A stretch of 64,000 bases of DNA. Source: a bacterium HR37 (GTDB lineage: Bacteria > Desulfobacterota_D > UBA1144 > Nemesobacterales > CSP1-2). The notes under the pieces are model-generated. The model saw only the letters and a program-made list of their open reading frames with translations, searched no databases and was not told the origin of the DNA. Made by a program: the position numbers and the translations under genes. The first letter of the stretch is position 1. Each line of letters opens with the position of its first letter. The DNA lies in assembly GCA_002898375.1 (NCBI GenBank), contig BEIN01000001.1:284729-348728 (forward strand), read 5' to 3'. Below, piece after piece: positions 9,574 through 21,970 of this stretch.

Positions 9574-10308
9574 TTAAATCAACCTCACATCAATAATAGT
9601 CCCAGTTGCTACAAGCCGAACATAGAGATCGGCAAGAGCAACTCCAAAAAGGCTTATCCATGCCCAAAACATGTGATGCTCATTTAAGGCACTTACCCAC
9701 CTCCACAATCTATATCTTGTAGGACAGCTTGAAAAAATATCAAGTTTACCACCAACCAGATGACGACAGGAATGGCAGGATACAGAATACATGGTAAGCA
9801 AAGCCGCGTTAACCAAAAGAACAATAGAACCAACACCCACACCAAACCCATCTTCAAAGAAGAAGGCCTTAAATGCATCATACCACAGAAAAGCCAGCAC
9901 CACAGTTGCCGCATAAAAGAAGTAACGGTGCACATTCTGAAGGATATAAGGGAACCTCGTTTCCCCTGTGTATTTTCCCTGTCTTGACTTCAATCCCCTT
10001 ACAGCACATGCAGGAGGAGACCAGAAAAAGGAGCGGTAATAGGCCTTTCTATAGTAGTAGCAGGTAACCCTGAAACCAAGGGGAGCCCATAGTATAAGTA
10101 TGGCAGGTGAAAACTTCCACCAGTCAACAAGAATAAGAGGAGAATAGAAAGGGGATAGATAGGGACCAACCTCATAGTATCTTCCCTCGAGTGCACGCCA
10201 GGTAGCGTATATACCGAATGCGGTAAGAACTATAACGGTTAAAAGTGGAGCCACCCACCAGGCATCCCGCCTAAGCGTTAGAGGGCCTTCTGTGGTTGTA
10301 TTTGCCAT
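9574..10308 (-). CDS. sdhC: Succinate dehydrogenase membrane anchor, mycobacterial Sdh1-like
   Basis: This 244-residue membrane protein has about five hydrophobic segments (roughly 18-38, 66-82, 128-147, 157-176, 212-232). It contains the CYYYRKAYYRSFF and SPPACAV segments seen in the single-subunit anchors of actinobacterial Sdh1-type enzymes. A cluster of Cys and His at 178-183 (CHSCRH), together with C83, C101, H127, C195 and H211-212, could supply cofactor ligands. No separate sdhD is present. It receives electrons from SdhB and reduces quinone. The family call rests on remembered motifs, not on a search. Confidence 0.85.
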   Translation of the reverse strand: MANTTTEGPLTLRRDAWWVAPLLTVIVLTAFGIYATWRALEGRYYEVGPYLSPFYSPLILVDWWKFSPAILILWAPLGFRVTCYYYRKAYYRSFFWSPPACAVRGLKSRQGKYTGETRFPYILQNVHRYFFYAATVVLAFLWYDAFKAFFFEDGFGVGVGSIVLLVNAALLTMYSVSCHSCRHLVGGKLDIFSSCPTRYRLWRWVSALNEHHMFWAWISLFGVALADLYVRLVATGTIIDVRLI

Positions 10309-10381
10309 ATCACAATTCCTCCACAGGTAGAAAATTAGGGGTACATTTTCAGTTAAAAACAGACAAGTTTAGGAGTTAAAT

Positions 10382-10407
10382 ATTATACCAATACTTAATA
10401 TAGTCAA
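10382..10407 (-). promoter_or_regulatory. Extended -10 promoter for sdhCAB-sucC
   Basis: On the minus strand a perfect TATAAT (10382-10387) is preceded by TGG, giving the extended -10 form TGnTATAAT. A TTGACT box (10402-10407) lies only 14 bases upstream, too close for a normal -35, so the extended -10 probably does most of the work. It separates sdhC from mdh and leaves a leader of about 65 bases. Confidence 0.5.
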
Positions 10408-10427
10408 GTATCTACAGCAAAAAAAGA

Positions 10428-12667
<2,240 letters not shown>

Positions 12668-12705
12668 GACACAATCTCCCCTTTTATGGATTTTAATAAA
12701 ATAAA

Positions 12706-12734
12706 ATAATAAAAAAACAAAAGGTTTGCAACAA
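12706..12734 (-). promoter_or_regulatory. Sigma70-type promoter for icd-mdh
   Basis: On the minus strand TTGTTG (12729-12734) and TATTAT (12706-12711) are 17 bases apart in the 81-base gap between acnA and icd. The spacer and leader are very A/T-rich. The start codon of icd lies about 38 bases below the -10. Confidence 0.45.
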
Positions 12735-12748
12735 AAAATATACAGCCC

Positions 12749-15433
12749 CTAACTATCCCTGATCATCTGTCTAAGCACAGTTTGCAGTATTCCTCCGTTT
12801 TTATAGTATTCAACCTCTATTGGGCTGTCTAGACGGCATATAACTCTAAACTCATATTCGCTCTTATCACTTCTTCTAACCCTAACGGGAATCTCTTTGG
12901 CTGGATAAATCCCCTCAGCAATTCCCGAGATATAATACTCCTCAAATCCGGTAAGTCCATGTGTTTTCCAGCTCTCACCAGGCTTAAACTGAAGAGGAAG
13001 AACACCCATACCAACTAGATTGCTTCTGTGGATTCTCTCAAAGCTCTCAGCAATAACCGCTTTAACCCCAAGAAGCATTGTTCCCTTTGCGGCCCAGTCT
13101 CTTGAACTACCACTTCCGTACTCTTTTCCAGCAATTACAATAAGAGGGGTTCCTTCCCTCTTATACCTCATTGCAGCCTCATATACGCTCATCTTTTCCC
13201 CAGTAGGGATATATACTGTCCATCCACCCTCCGTACCGGGAACCAGAAGATTTTTAAGTCTTATGTTAGCAAAAGTGCCTCTGATCATAACCTCGTGATT
13301 ACCACGACGTGAACCGTAACTGTTAAAATCCTTGGGTTCAACACCCCTTTCAATTAGATACCTACCAGCAGGACTATCCTTGGGAATACTTCCAGCGGGT
13401 GAAATATGGTCTGTTGTTACAGAATCTCCCAGAAGAACAAGAACCCTTGCCTTCTTTATATCCTCCAATGGAGGCAGATCCAAGGAGAAATTCTCAAAGA
13501 AAGGAGGTTCCTGAATGTAGGTTGATTTGGGATCCCAGTTATATAGGTCCCCTTCTGGAACCTGTAGAGACTTCCATTTTTCATCTCCCTCAAAAACATG
13601 GGCATATCTTGCCTTAAACAACTCTGGATTAAGTGCCTTCTCAATGGTCTTTCTAATCTCCTCATGAGAAGGCCATATATCTCTTAGGTATACAGGTTTC
13701 CCATCCACCCCTATTCCAAGTGGCTCATTTAACATGTCTATATTTACCGTTCCCGCAAGCGCATACGCAACAACGAGTGGAGGGGAGGCAAGGTATGCAA
13801 GCTTAACAAGAGGATGAATACGTCCCTCAAAATTTCTGTTACCGCTAAGCACCGCCGCAACATAGAGGTCATTTTTCGTTATTGCTTCAGATACAGGCTC
13901 AGGAAGAGGACCACTGTTTCCTATGCATGTGGTGCACCCGAATCCAACCAGGTAAAACCCGAGTTTTTCAAGATAAGGCATAAGACCCGAACCCTCCAGG
14001 TAATCCATAACAACACGCGAACCAGGAGCCAAGCTCGTTTTAACAGCAGGATTCACCTCCAGACCATACTCAACAGCCTTTTTTGCAAGCAACCCTGCTC
14101 CTATCATTACAGATGGATTTGAGGTATTTGTGCAACTGGTTATAGCAGAAATCACTACAGAACCATTTGCTAGACTGGTTCTATGTCCGTCAATTAGTAC
14201 CTCTACCCTCTTTTCCTCACTTATTCCCTTTTTAGATAAAAACGACTGATAGGCTTTCTTCATATCCTTTAGGGGTACCCGATCCTGTGGACGGGTAGGA
14301 CCTGCAAGTGATGGCTCAACTGTGGTTAAATCTAACTCCAACACATCACTATACACAGGATCCTCGGTATCATCAGTTCTAAAAAGCCCCTGGGCCTTTG
14401 TGTAAGCCTCTACCAACTCAACCAGCTTTCTATCACGCCCAGTTCCAAGAAGGTAATTCAGTGTTTCCCTATCAACAGGGAAGAAACCAACAGTTGCTCC
14501 GTATTCAGGTGCCATATTAGCCACAGTTGCCCTATCTGCAAGGCTTAAGCGACTGAGTCCCGGACCAAAGAACTCTACAAACTTACCCACAACCCCTTTT
14601 TGTCTAAGCATCTCCGTCACTGTAAGAACGAGATCAGTAGCCGTTGCACCCTCTCTTAATTCACCATAGAGCTTGAACCCGATAACTTCCGGTATCAGCA
14701 TATAAAGTGGCTGCCCAAGCATACATGCTTCAGCCTCTATCCCACCTACTCCCCACCCAAGCACGCTTAAACCATTTATCATAGTGGTATGAGAATCAGT
14801 TCCCACCAAAGTGTCAGGAAATGCCACAACCTTTCCGTTAATTTCCTTGGATCTTACAACACTTGCAAGGTACTCTAGATTTACCTGATGAACTATACCG
14901 GTTCCAGGGGGAACCACACGAAAGTTGTTAAAAGATTTCTGTGCCCACCTAAGAAAAGCGTATCTTTCGTAGTTACGCCCAAATTCAAGCTCTACATTCT
15001 TCTTTAGGGCCTCAGGAGATCTAAAGAAATCAACCTGAACCGAATGATCTATTACCAAATCCACAGGTACAACCGGATTTATACGTTTTGGGTCTTTTCC
15101 CATTCTATGAACCACAGAACGCATTGCGGCTAGATCCGCAACACAGGGCACACCGGTAAAATCCTGGAGTATAACCCTGGCAGGCATATATGGAATCTCT
15201 TTTGGCTCGGTTTTCTTAGGCTCCCACCTTGCAAGTGAGTAAACATCTTCTTCAGTTACAAGCTTTCCATCAAAGTTTCTCAATATGTTCTCAAGAAGGA
15301 TTTTTATTGAAAAAGGAAGTCTAGAAATATTACCCCCGATAGCCCTTTCAAGACGTTCAAGGGAATACAGATCATATACCCCATGGCTGGTTTTAACAGA
15401 TAAGAGTGCATCAAAAGGGTTGTTATTGGCCAT
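12749..15433 (-). CDS. acnA: Aconitate hydratase A
   Basis: The 894-residue protein is of the AcnA/IRP length class. It has the [4Fe-4S] ligands in [16 protein letters not shown] and [11 protein letters not shown], with [13 protein letters not shown] and GTDSHTTM earlier. The C-terminal swivel domain carries [13 protein letters not shown]. It isomerises citrate to isocitrate and opens the TCA gene block. A TATAAT -10 at 15477-15482 lies 43 bases above the start, but no good -35 was found at the right distance. No citrate synthase gene is in the window. Confidence 0.97.
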   Translation of the reverse strand: MANNNPFDALLSVKTSHGVYDLYSLERLERAIGGNISRLPFSIKILLENILRNFDGKLVTEEDVYSLARWEPKKTEPKEIPYMPARVILQDFTGVPCVADLAAMRSVVHRMGKDPKRINPVVPVDLVIDHSVQVDFFRSPEALKKNVELEFGRNYERYAFLRWAQKSFNNFRVVPPGTGIVHQVNLEYLASVVRSKEINGKVVAFPDTLVGTDSHTTMINGLSVLGWGVGGIEAEACMLGQPLYMLIPEVIGFKLYGELREGATATDLVLTVTEMLRQKGVVGKFVEFFGPGLSRLSLADRATVANMAPEYGATVGFFPVDRETLNYLLGTGRDRKLVELVEAYTKAQGLFRTDDTEDPVYSDVLELDLTTVEPSLAGPTRPQDRVPLKDMKKAYQSFLSKKGISEEKRVEVLIDGHRTSLANGSVVISAITSCTNTSNPSVMIGAGLLAKKAVEYGLEVNPAVKTSLAPGSRVVMDYLEGSGLMPYLEKLGFYLVGFGCTTCIGNSGPLPEPVSEAITKNDLYVAAVLSGNRNFEGRIHPLVKLAYLASPPLVVAYALAGTVNIDMLNEPLGIGVDGKPVYLRDIWPSHEEIRKTIEKALNPELFKARYAHVFEGDEKWKSLQVPEGDLYNWDPKSTYIQEPPFFENFSLDLPPLEDIKKARVLVLLGDSVTTDHISPAGSIPKDSPAGRYLIERGVEPKDFNSYGSRRGNHEVMIRGTFANIRLKNLLVPGTEGGWTVYIPTGEKMSVYEAAMRYKREGTPLIVIAGKEYGSGSSRDWAAKGTMLLGVKAVIAESFERIHRSNLVGMGVLPLQFKPGESWKTHGLTGFEEYYISGIAEGIYPAKEIPVRVRRSDKSEYEFRVICRLDSPIEVEYYKNGGILQTVLRQMIRDS

Positions 15434-15524
15434 AGCTTCTCTCCATTAGGTTTATTTTCTTAAGGTTAACTTAATTATTATATACTATGAATCGGAAGAA
15501 AAAAGTCTTATAAAAAAGGCCGCT

Positions 15525-15998
15525 TTAGAGATTCCTTTTACTGCTGTATATTTTCTTCTCTATCTCTTCTATCTTCTTTAATCTCCTTATGTGCCTTCCA
15601 CCCTCAAATGGTGTTTCAAGCCACACCCTAACTATTTCCTTTGCCAGCTCTTTTGCTGTGGTTCTACCAGCCAAAGCAAGTACATTTGTATCATTATGCT
15701 TTCTGCTCATTATAGCCGTATACACATCATTTACCTGAACCGCTCTGACCCCCGGAAACTTATTGGCTACAATTGCCATTCCAACCCCTGATCCGCAGAA
15801 AAGAATTCCCCCTTCATATTCACCACTGGACACCTTCTCGGCAACAATACTTGCATAATCTGGATAATCCACTGAGGTTGAGCCTTCAACCCCGAAATCG
15901 TCAAAAAGATAACCAAGCTCTAAAAGGAACTTTTTTATTTCCTCCTTTAGCTCAACCCCTGCGTGATCTGAAGCTAAAGCCAACTTCTTTTTAACCAT
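15525..15998 (-). CDS. rpiB: Ribose-5-phosphate isomerase B
   Basis: The 157-residue protein has the RpiB start KLALASDHAGVELK and the active-site motif FCGSGVGMAIVANK, followed by NDTNVLALAGR. It interconverts ribose 5-phosphate and ribulose 5-phosphate. The ATG at 15998 is preferred over the TTG one codon upstream. It overlaps the end of fabF by 8 bases, so translational coupling with the fatty-acid genes is likely. It is the last gene of that cluster before acnA. Confidence 0.95.
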   Translation of the reverse strand: MVKKKLALASDHAGVELKEEIKKFLLELGYLFDDFGVEGSTSVDYPDYASIVAEKVSSGEYEGGILFCGSGVGMAIVANKFPGVRAVQVNDVYTAIMSRKHNDTNVLALAGRTTAKELAKEIVRVWLETPFEGGRHIRRLKKIEEIEKKIYSSKRNL

Positions 15999-17226
15999 CA
16001 AATCTCTTAAAAGCTAAGGTAACATTAGTCCCACCAAAACCAAAGGAATTGCTAAGGGCAACCTTGATTGGAGCCTCTCGTGCCTGGTTTGGAACATAAT
16101 CTAGATCACATTCAGGTTCAGGATTCTCAAGGTTTATGGTGGGAGGAATAATACCATGATACAGGGCAAGAGCGGTAAAAGCAGCCTCTATACCGCCTGC
16201 TGCTCCCAAAAGATGCCCCGTCATAGACTTGGTTGAACTCACAGCAAGCCTATAAGCATGCTCTCCAAAAACCTCTTTTATAGCCCGCGTTTCATTTATA
16301 TCGTTCTGCGGGGTAGAGGTTCCATGTGCATTTATGTAATCAACATCCTCTGGATTAAGGTTACCGTTTCTTAAGGCACTTCTCATGCACCTTACAGGTC
16401 CATCAAGAGACGGAGCAGTTATGTGATAAGCATCTCCACTCATACCACACCCCACAATCTCAGCATAGATTCTTGCCCCACGTTTTTTTGCAAACTCCAG
16501 CTCTTCAAGGATCAAAATCCCAGCCCCTTCTCCTATGACAAACCCATCTCTATCCCTATCGAATGGACGTGAAGCACGATGGGGCTCGTCATTCCTGGTT
16601 GAAATAGCCTTCATGGAATTAAAACCAGCAATGGTTACCGGAATAATGGGGGCCTCTGTTCCCCCAGCAATCATTACATCAGCATCCCCTCTTTCAATTG
16701 CCATAGCAGCATAACCAATTGCATGCGCACTTGCTGCACACGCCGTTGTTGTACAACTGTTAGGCCCCTTTGCATTAAAGTATATAGAAACATACCCTGC
16801 AGCCATATTGGCAATTATGTTAGGTATAAAAAACGGGGAAACACGACCTGGCCCTCTTCCCTCCATTACCAGAACGGTCTTATAATATGTATCCATACCA
16901 CCTATTCCAGACCCGATAATAGTACCAACAGAGGGTGAAATATCTTCTGTAATTTCAAGCCCTGCATCCTCTAAAGCAATCTTGGTGGCTGCAACCGCAT
17001 ACTGTATAAAGAGATCGCTTCTTTTTATCTCTCTTAAGTCCATAAAAGCGGATGGATCAAAATCAAGAACCTCTCCAGCTATCTGAGTTTTTAGCTGAGA
17101 TGGGTCAAACTTCTGGATACGCCTTATACCAGAACGTCCTTCACAGATTCCTTCCCAAGTTGGTTTATTCCCCGTTCCAAGAGGTGTTATAAGTCCTACT
17201 CCTGTAACTACAACCCTTCTTCTCAT
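15991..17226 (-). CDS. fabF: 3-oxoacyl-[acyl-carrier-protein] synthase II
   Basis: The 411-residue protein has the catalytic Cys-His-His triad of KAS II: Cys in TTACAASAHA, His in NAHGTSTPQND and His in STKSMTGHLLGAAGG. It elongates acyl-ACP chains with malonyl-ACP. Its ATG shares a base with the acpP stop codon (TAATG), the usual coupled arrangement. It ends inside rpiB. Confidence 0.97.
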   Translation of the reverse strand: MRRRVVVTGVGLITPLGTGNKPTWEGICEGRSGIRRIQKFDPSQLKTQIAGEVLDFDPSAFMDLREIKRSDLFIQYAVAATKIALEDAGLEITEDISPSVGTIIGSGIGGMDTYYKTVLVMEGRGPGRVSPFFIPNIIANMAAGYVSIYFNAKGPNSCTTTACAASAHAIGYAAMAIERGDADVMIAGGTEAPIIPVTIAGFNSMKAISTRNDEPHRASRPFDRDRDGFVIGEGAGILILEELEFAKKRGARIYAEIVGCGMSGDAYHITAPSLDGPVRCMRSALRNGNLNPEDVDYINAHGTSTPQNDINETRAIKEVFGEHAYRLAVSSTKSMTGHLLGAAGGIEAAFTALALYHGIIPPTINLENPEPECDLDYVPNQAREAPIKVALSNSFGFGGTNVTLAFKRFDG

Positions 17227-17477
17227 TACTTCTTACGCTCCAATATGTAGTTTATTGCATCCTGTACGGTTACTATTCTCTCCGCATCTTCATCTGAGAT
17301 CTCAAGACCAAATTCATCCTCCATCGACATTATAAGCTCTACAAGGTCAAGGGAATCAGCACCCAGATCCTCTATGAATGAGGCTTCAGGTGTGATTTCT
17401 TCTTCTGATTTACCAAGCTGATTTGCTATCATCTTTTTTACCTTTCCAACTATTTCCTGTTCAATTTGAGTAGCCAT
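17226..17477 (-). CDS. acpP: Acyl carrier protein
   Basis: The 83-residue acidic protein has the phosphopantetheine attachment site [12 protein letters not shown]. It carries growing acyl chains for the fatty-acid synthase enzymes encoded around it. The length is slightly longer than the usual 75-80 residues because of the N-terminus. It is placed between fabG and fabF as in many bacteria. Confidence 0.97.
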   Translation of the reverse strand: MATQIEQEIVGKVKKMIANQLGKSEEEITPEASFIEDLGADSLDLVELIMSMEDEFGLEISDEDAERIVTVQDAINYILERKK

Positions 17478-17502
17478 ATTATTCCTCCTATTTTTTCAAG
17501 TT

Positions 17503-18249
17503 TTAAGTATAGAGTCCCCCATTAACCCTTATAATTTCCCCTGTTATGTAGGAAGCGTCATCAGAAACGAGAAAAGCAACAACCTTGGCAACATCCTCAG
17601 GGGTTCCAAACCTGCCAAGAGGAATCTCCTCAATGTACCTATCTTTTAAATCCTTGGGAAGATTATACGTCATATCGGTTTCTATAAAACCCGGACTCAC
17701 TGCATTAACAGTTATACCCCTAGAGCCCACTTCTTTTGCAACCGCCTTCGTAAAACCTATAATACCAGCTTTAGCAGCTGAGTAATTGGCCTGTCCAGAA
17801 TTGCCCATCTCACCCACAACCGATGTAACATTCACAATCCTTCCATACCTCTGCTTAATCATTGATTTTAAAGCGGCCCTGGTACAGTTAAAGACACCCT
17901 TTAAATCAATCCTAATAACCTCATCCCAGTCTTCCTCCTTCATACGCATAACCAAACCATCTCTTGTAATTCCTGCATTGTTTACAAGTATGTGTAAACC
18001 TCCAAAATCTTGCTCTACCTTGGCAATTATCTCCTGAACAAGAGAAAAATCGGACACATCAAACTGACAGAGATAAGCCCTTCCACCGAGAGCTCTTATC
18101 TCTTCTAAAACCCCCTCTGCTGCACTCTGATTCCGTGCATAGTTAACAACCACAAAAGCCCCCCGTCTTGCAAGCTCAATTGCAACAGCCCTTCCAATTC
18201 CCCTTGAAGCCCCTGTTACAAGCGCAACCCTGTCTTTAAACTCCATCAT
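17503..18249 (-). CDS. fabG: 3-oxoacyl-[acyl-carrier-protein] reductase
   Basis: The 248-residue short-chain dehydrogenase has the NADPH-binding motif TGASRGIGRAVA, NNAG, and the Ser-Tyr-Lys catalytic set with NYSAAKAG. It reduces 3-oxoacyl-ACP in each elongation round. Two ATG codons stand in tandem at the start; the first is 8 bases from an AGAGG site. It overlaps the end of fabD by 14 bases, which indicates coupled translation. Confidence 0.96.
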   Translation of the reverse strand: MMEFKDRVALVTGASRGIGRAVAIELARRGAFVVVNYARNQSAAEGVLEEIRALGGRAYLCQFDVSDFSLVQEIIAKVEQDFGGLHILVNNAGITRDGLVMRMKEEDWDEVIRIDLKGVFNCTRAALKSMIKQRYGRIVNVTSVVGEMGNSGQANYSAAKAGIIGFTKAVAKEVGSRGITVNAVSPGFIETDMTYNLPKDLKDRYIEEIPLGRFGTPEDVAKVVAFLVSDDASYITGEIIRVNGGLYT

Positions 18250-19177
18250 ATGATAATCCTCTTAATAAATCAAGCTGGTTTGGTTTCTCAAAATTGTAAA
18301 CCTCAACATCCGAAACTATCCTTTTTATAAGCCCAGAAAGCACGTTTTTAGGACCTATCTCAAAAAAGCTTCTAACCCCTCTCTCATATAATACCCTAAC
18401 GGACTCACACCACCTAACAGGATTCATAACTTGATTCACAAGAAGATGTTTTAAATTAGAAACGTTAAAGTTAACCTGTGCATCAAAATTTGTCACAATG
18501 GGTACTTTAAAATCATGAAAAGTCACCTCATCTAACACCTCAGACAACCTCTTAGCGGCAGGAGCCATGAGTTTGCAGTGAAAAGGTGCACTTACATCAA
18601 GAATTACAACCCTCCTTGCCCCCTTTTCCTTTGCTATATCCGCTGCCCTCTCTACAGCTTCCCTGTGCCCCGCAATTACTGTTTGACCTGGAGCATTAAA
18701 GTTAGCTGGACTTACAATAAGCTTTTCACTTGAGACATATCTGCATATTTCCTCAACTTCTGCTTCCTGAAGTCCAAGCACAGCAGCCATTGCCCCAACA
18801 CCAAAAGGAACAGCCTCTTGAGTAAATTGCCCGCGCTTCCTTACAACCCATACAGCATCTTTAAACTCCAAGGCCCCATTTGCCACAAGCGCTGTGTATT
18901 CCCCAAGGCTATGACCTGCAACAAAATCGGGCTGGATTCCAGTTTCCTCCTGCAGCACTTTTAGTGCAGCAACACTTACCGTAAGAATAGCAGGTTGTGC
19001 ATTGACCGTTAAATCAAGTTGACCCGCGTTATCCTCAAAACACAGTTTTACAAGGTCACAACCCACCATATCACTAGCCTCTTCAAACACCTGACGGGCA
19101 GTTTTAAACTCTCTATATAACTCCTGCCCCATTCCAACGTACTGAGAACCCTGTCCTGGAAACACAAACGCTATCAT
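18236..19177 (-). CDS. fabD: Malonyl-CoA:ACP transacylase
   Basis: The 313-residue protein begins with the oxyanion motif FPGQGSQYVGMG and has the nucleophile motif GHSLGEYTAL and the active-site histidine segment SAPFHCKLM. It loads malonyl groups onto ACP. It follows rpmF directly by 14 bases. The plsX and fabH genes that often stand between rpmF and fabD are not present here. Confidence 0.96.
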   Translation of the reverse strand: MIAFVFPGQGSQYVGMGQELYREFKTARQVFEEASDMVGCDLVKLCFEDNAGQLDLTVNAQPAILTVSVAALKVLQEETGIQPDFVAGHSLGEYTALVANGALEFKDAVWVVRKRGQFTQEAVPFGVGAMAAVLGLQEAEVEEICRYVSSEKLIVSPANFNAPGQTVIAGHREAVERAADIAKEKGARRVVILDVSAPFHCKLMAPAAKRLSEVLDEVTFHDFKVPIVTNFDAQVNFNVSNLKHLLVNQVMNPVRWCESVRVLYERGVRSFFEIGPKNVLSGLIKRIVSDVEVYNFEKPNQLDLLRGLSYDGV

Positions 19178-19191
19178 GGAATACCGCCTCT

Positions 19192-19380
19192 TTACTCTAG
19201 AGTTTCACTCTCTTTTTTAAGGGTTCTGCCCTTATAGTATCCACAGCTCGGACATACCCTGTGTGGAGGTTTAAGCTCGTTACAGTTTGGGCACATAGAA
19301 AGGGCAGGACGAGAGAGCTTGTAGTGCGTTCTCCTCTTTCTTGATTTTGATCTTGAAGTCCTTCGTTTTGGAAGTGCCAT
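19192..19380 (-). CDS. rpmF: 50S ribosomal protein L32 (zinc-ribbon form)
   Basis: The 62-residue protein starts MALPKRRTSRSKSRKRR and has a CPNC...CPSC zinc ribbon (CPNCNELKPPHRVCPSCGYY). This is the cysteine-containing version of L32. It lies 15 bases after yceD, the standard partner. A GGGAGAG ribosome site precedes the ATG. Confidence 0.96.
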   Translation of the reverse strand: MALPKRRTSRSKSRKRRTHYKLSRPALSMCPNCNELKPPHRVCPSCGYYKGRTLKKESETLE

Positions 19381-19395
19381 ATCCTCTCTCCCATA

Positions 19396-19917
19396 TTAGA
19401 TTTTTATATTCCTTAGAACCGCAAACCTTGGATCAACCCACTCCTCCTTACAAGAGCACCTCTCCACATTGAGGTTTGCTCCACAGTAAGGACACAACCC
19501 AAGACAATCCTCTCGACAAAGTATCTTTATAGGTAATGCCATTGCTACAACTTCTCTTAGATAATCCCCTATATCCACCTCTTCACCACTGTAGGTTTCG
19601 TAATCTGTATCGTCCTCTTCATCCTCTTCTTTAAAAACCGGAGCTGGAGAAAGGACCAGTTTAACCTCCGGACTAAGTGTTAAATCTACCGGTGTCAAAC
19701 ACCTTGCACACGGAGACGTTATGGAGAACCTGAGATTTCCCATAACGGTAATCTCTTTTAAAACCCGAGTTACCCTCAGGTCAAAATCTATGTTTGAAGA
19801 AATATGGGTTTCCTCACCCTCTGATACAATCTCAGGTATATTGGTTAACCACTCGGGTTTTCTATAAGTAACTATGTGTAACCCCTCTTTTCCTATATCA
19901 GAGCATCTTATCTTCAT
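19396..19917 (-). CDS. YceD/DUF177 family protein, 23S rRNA accumulation factor-like
   Basis: This 173-residue acidic protein has the DUF177 pattern of a central CARCL segment followed by a conserved C-terminal zinc-finger-like region, CLGLCPYCGANLNVERCSC. Family members are almost always encoded next to rpmF and influence 23S rRNA levels in E. coli and plants. The gene is the first of the yceD-rpmF-fab-rpiB cluster and has its own promoter. The precise biochemical role is unknown. Confidence 0.85.
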   Translation of the reverse strand: MKIRCSDIGKEGLHIVTYRKPEWLTNIPEIVSEGEETHISSNIDFDLRVTRVLKEITVMGNLRFSITSPCARCLTPVDLTLSPEVKLVLSPAPVFKEEDEEDDTDYETYSGEEVDIGDYLREVVAMALPIKILCREDCLGLCPYCGANLNVERCSCKEEWVDPRFAVLRNIKI

Positions 19918-19955
19918 ATCTTTACCACCCCATTAACCCAAAATTATGGCATTAA

Positions 19956-19983
19956 ATAATAATATAACATTTCTCTTTTGCAA
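19956..19983 (-). promoter_or_regulatory. Sigma70-type promoter for yceD-rpmF-fab cluster
   Basis: On the minus strand TTGCAA (19978-19983) and TATTAT (19956-19961) are separated by 16 bases in the 79-base gap after the peptide transporter operon. The start codon of yceD is 38 bases below the -10. Confidence 0.45.
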
Positions 19984-19996
19984 GTTCTTTACAACC

Positions 19997-20965
19997 TCAC
20001 ACAAGGTGACATGAAACCGCATGATGTGAACTAACATACCTTAAAGCAGGTTCTTCCCTCCTACACCTCTCAACAGCTATGGGGCACCTTGTGTGGAATC
20101 TGCATCCCGAAGGAGGACTAACAGGGCTTGGAATATCACCCGGAAGAACGATTCTTTTTTTCCTTACTGAGGGATCTGGAACCGGAACGGAGGAAAGAAG
20201 TGCCTTTGTATACGGATGAAGAGGATTTTTAAAAAGCTCTTCAACCTCTGCAAGCTCAACTATTTTACCAAGGTACATCACTGCAACCCTATTGCTAATG
20301 TGCCTTATAACTCTTAAATCGTGCGATATAAAAAGATAGGTAAGATTAAACTCTTCCTGAAGAGCAAGTAAAAGGTTTATTATTTGAGCCTGGACAGAAA
20401 CATCAAGAGCAGACACAGGCTCATCACAAACTACAAACCTGGGCCTTACTGCAAGTGCACGTGCTATTGCAATCCTCTGACGCTGACCTCCACTGAACTC
20501 GTGAGGATAGCGGAAAAGGGCATCCTCTCTTATACCCACGGTGCTAAGAAGCCTCTTAACCTCCTCTCTTATATCCTTTTTGGGGACGATTCCGTGTATT
20601 ACCAAACCCTCACCCACTATGTCCTCAACTCTCATCCGTGGATTAAGAGAGCTGTAAGGATCCTGAAAGATAATCTGCATCTCCCTGCGAAGACGCCTCA
20701 TCTCTCTAGAGTTTAGATTGGTAATGTTGTGCCCATCAAAAACTATCTCCCCACCTGTAGGCTTTATAAGCCTTATTATGGTCTTTCCAAGCGTTGTTTT
20801 TCCGCATCCACTTTCTCCAACCAGACCCAGGGTTTCTCCCTTAAGTATATTAAGGCTAACCCCATCTATAGCCTTTACAAAGTTTGTAACCCTTGCAAAA
20901 AAACCGGTTCTTACAGGGAAGTATTTCTTTAAATTGGTTACCCTGACAAGCTCCACCTGGCTCAT
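19997..20965 (-). CDS. Oligopeptide/dipeptide ABC transporter ATP-binding protein (OppF/DppF-like)
   Basis: The 322-residue ATPase has Walker [13 protein letters not shown], the signature [15 protein letters not shown] and Walker [13 protein letters not shown]. The C-terminal oligopeptide-transporter tail carries cysteines ([15 protein letters not shown]). The ATG at 20965 shares its A with the stop of the preceding ATPase gene (TGATG) and is chosen over the TTG one codon upstream. It powers the importer encoded by the operon. Substrate cannot be read from the sequence; peptides are most likely. Confidence 0.9.
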   Translation of the reverse strand: MSQVELVRVTNLKKYFPVRTGFFARVTNFVKAIDGVSLNILKGETLGLVGESGCGKTTLGKTIIRLIKPTGGEIVFDGHNITNLNSREMRRLRREMQIIFQDPYSSLNPRMRVEDIVGEGLVIHGIVPKKDIREEVKRLLSTVGIREDALFRYPHEFSGGQRQRIAIARALAVRPRFVVCDEPVSALDVSVQAQIINLLLALQEEFNLTYLFISHDLRVIRHISNRVAVMYLGKIVELAEVEELFKNPLHPYTKALLSSVPVPDPSVRKKRIVLPGDIPSPVSPPSGCRFHTRCPIAVERCRREEPALRYVSSHHAVSCHLV

Positions 20966-21948
20966 CAATTTCCCTGTCCCACCTCCTCCGCTCTAAAACA
21001 CAGAGAAAAGTGCCCGTTATCAAACTCAACAACCGGGGGTTCTAAAACCTTGCACTTGTCTATAACCATAGAACACCTATCCTGAAACCTACAGCCTTTT
21101 GGAAAATTTAAAGGACTCGGAACCATCCCTGGTATAGCCCTTAACTTTTTTCTTGTATCATGTAAACCTGGTATGGATTCCATAAGCCCAACAGTATAAG
21201 GATGACGTGGGTTGTTAAAAAGCTCAACCGTTAAGGCGTGTTCCACCATCTTTCCAGCATACATAACATAAACCTCATCCGCAATCTCAGCCACGATACC
21301 GAGATCATGGGTGATCAGAAGAATTGACATACCCATCGTCTCCTTAAGTTCGTTAAGCAGTTCCAATATACCTGCCTGTATGGTTACATCTAGTGCGGTT
21401 GTGGGTTCATCCGCAATGAGAAGCTCCGGATTACAAGAGAGAGCCATTGCAATCATAACCCTCTGGCACATTCCCCCACTTAACTCATGAGGATAGCTAT
21501 TTAGCCTTTTTTCTGGCTCCGGAATCTTTACAAGCCTTAGAAGCTCTATAACCCGCTCTCTCTCCTCCTTTCTGGAAACCCTGTTATGGGTTCTAATAGC
21601 CTCTCCTATCTGCTCACCTACCGTAAAAACGGGATTAAGGGAACTTATAGGTTCCTGAAAGATCATGGATATTCTGTTTCCACGAATCGCTCTCATCTGC
21701 CTGTCCGATAGCTTAAGTAAATCCATACCGTTAAAGACTATCTCTCCTCCTTCTATCTTTCCAGGAGGTTCAGGAATAAGCCTCATTACAGAAAGCGCAG
21801 TTACGGTTTTTCCACAACCACTTTCACCCACTATCCCCACTGTTGATCTTTCAGGCACAGATATTGAAACACCACTTACAACCTCAACCCACCCCTGGTT
21901 GCTAAAGAAAGAAACCCTAAGGTCCTTTATCTCAAGAATATTTCTCAT
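20965..21948 (-). CDS. Oligopeptide/dipeptide ABC transporter ATP-binding protein (OppD/DppD-like)
   Basis: The 327-residue ATPase has Walker [15 protein letters not shown], the signature [15 protein letters not shown] and Walker [13 protein letters not shown], followed by the cysteine-containing OppD tail (GCRFQDRC). The ATG at 21948 gives the usual start [14 protein letters not shown] at 21960 would add four residues but lies directly against the AGGTGG sequence. The cysteine in the signature motif (GGMCQR, usually GGMRQR or GGMQQR) is unusual but need not be inactivating. Confidence 0.9.
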   Translation of the reverse strand: MRNILEIKDLRVSFFSNQGWVEVVSGVSISVPERSTVGIVGESGCGKTVTALSVMRLIPEPPGKIEGGEIVFNGMDLLKLSDRQMRAIRGNRISMIFQEPISSLNPVFTVGEQIGEAIRTHNRVSRKEERERVIELLRLVKIPEPEKRLNSYPHELSGGMCQRVMIAMALSCNPELLIADEPTTALDVTIQAGILELLNELKETMGMSILLITHDLGIVAEIADEVYVMYAGKMVEHALTVELFNNPRHPYTVGLMESIPGLHDTRKKLRAIPGMVPSPLNFPKGCRFQDRCSMVIDKCKVLEPPVVEFDNGHFSLCFRAEEVGQGN

Positions 21949-21970
21949 ATTAAAGCACACCCACCTAGGT

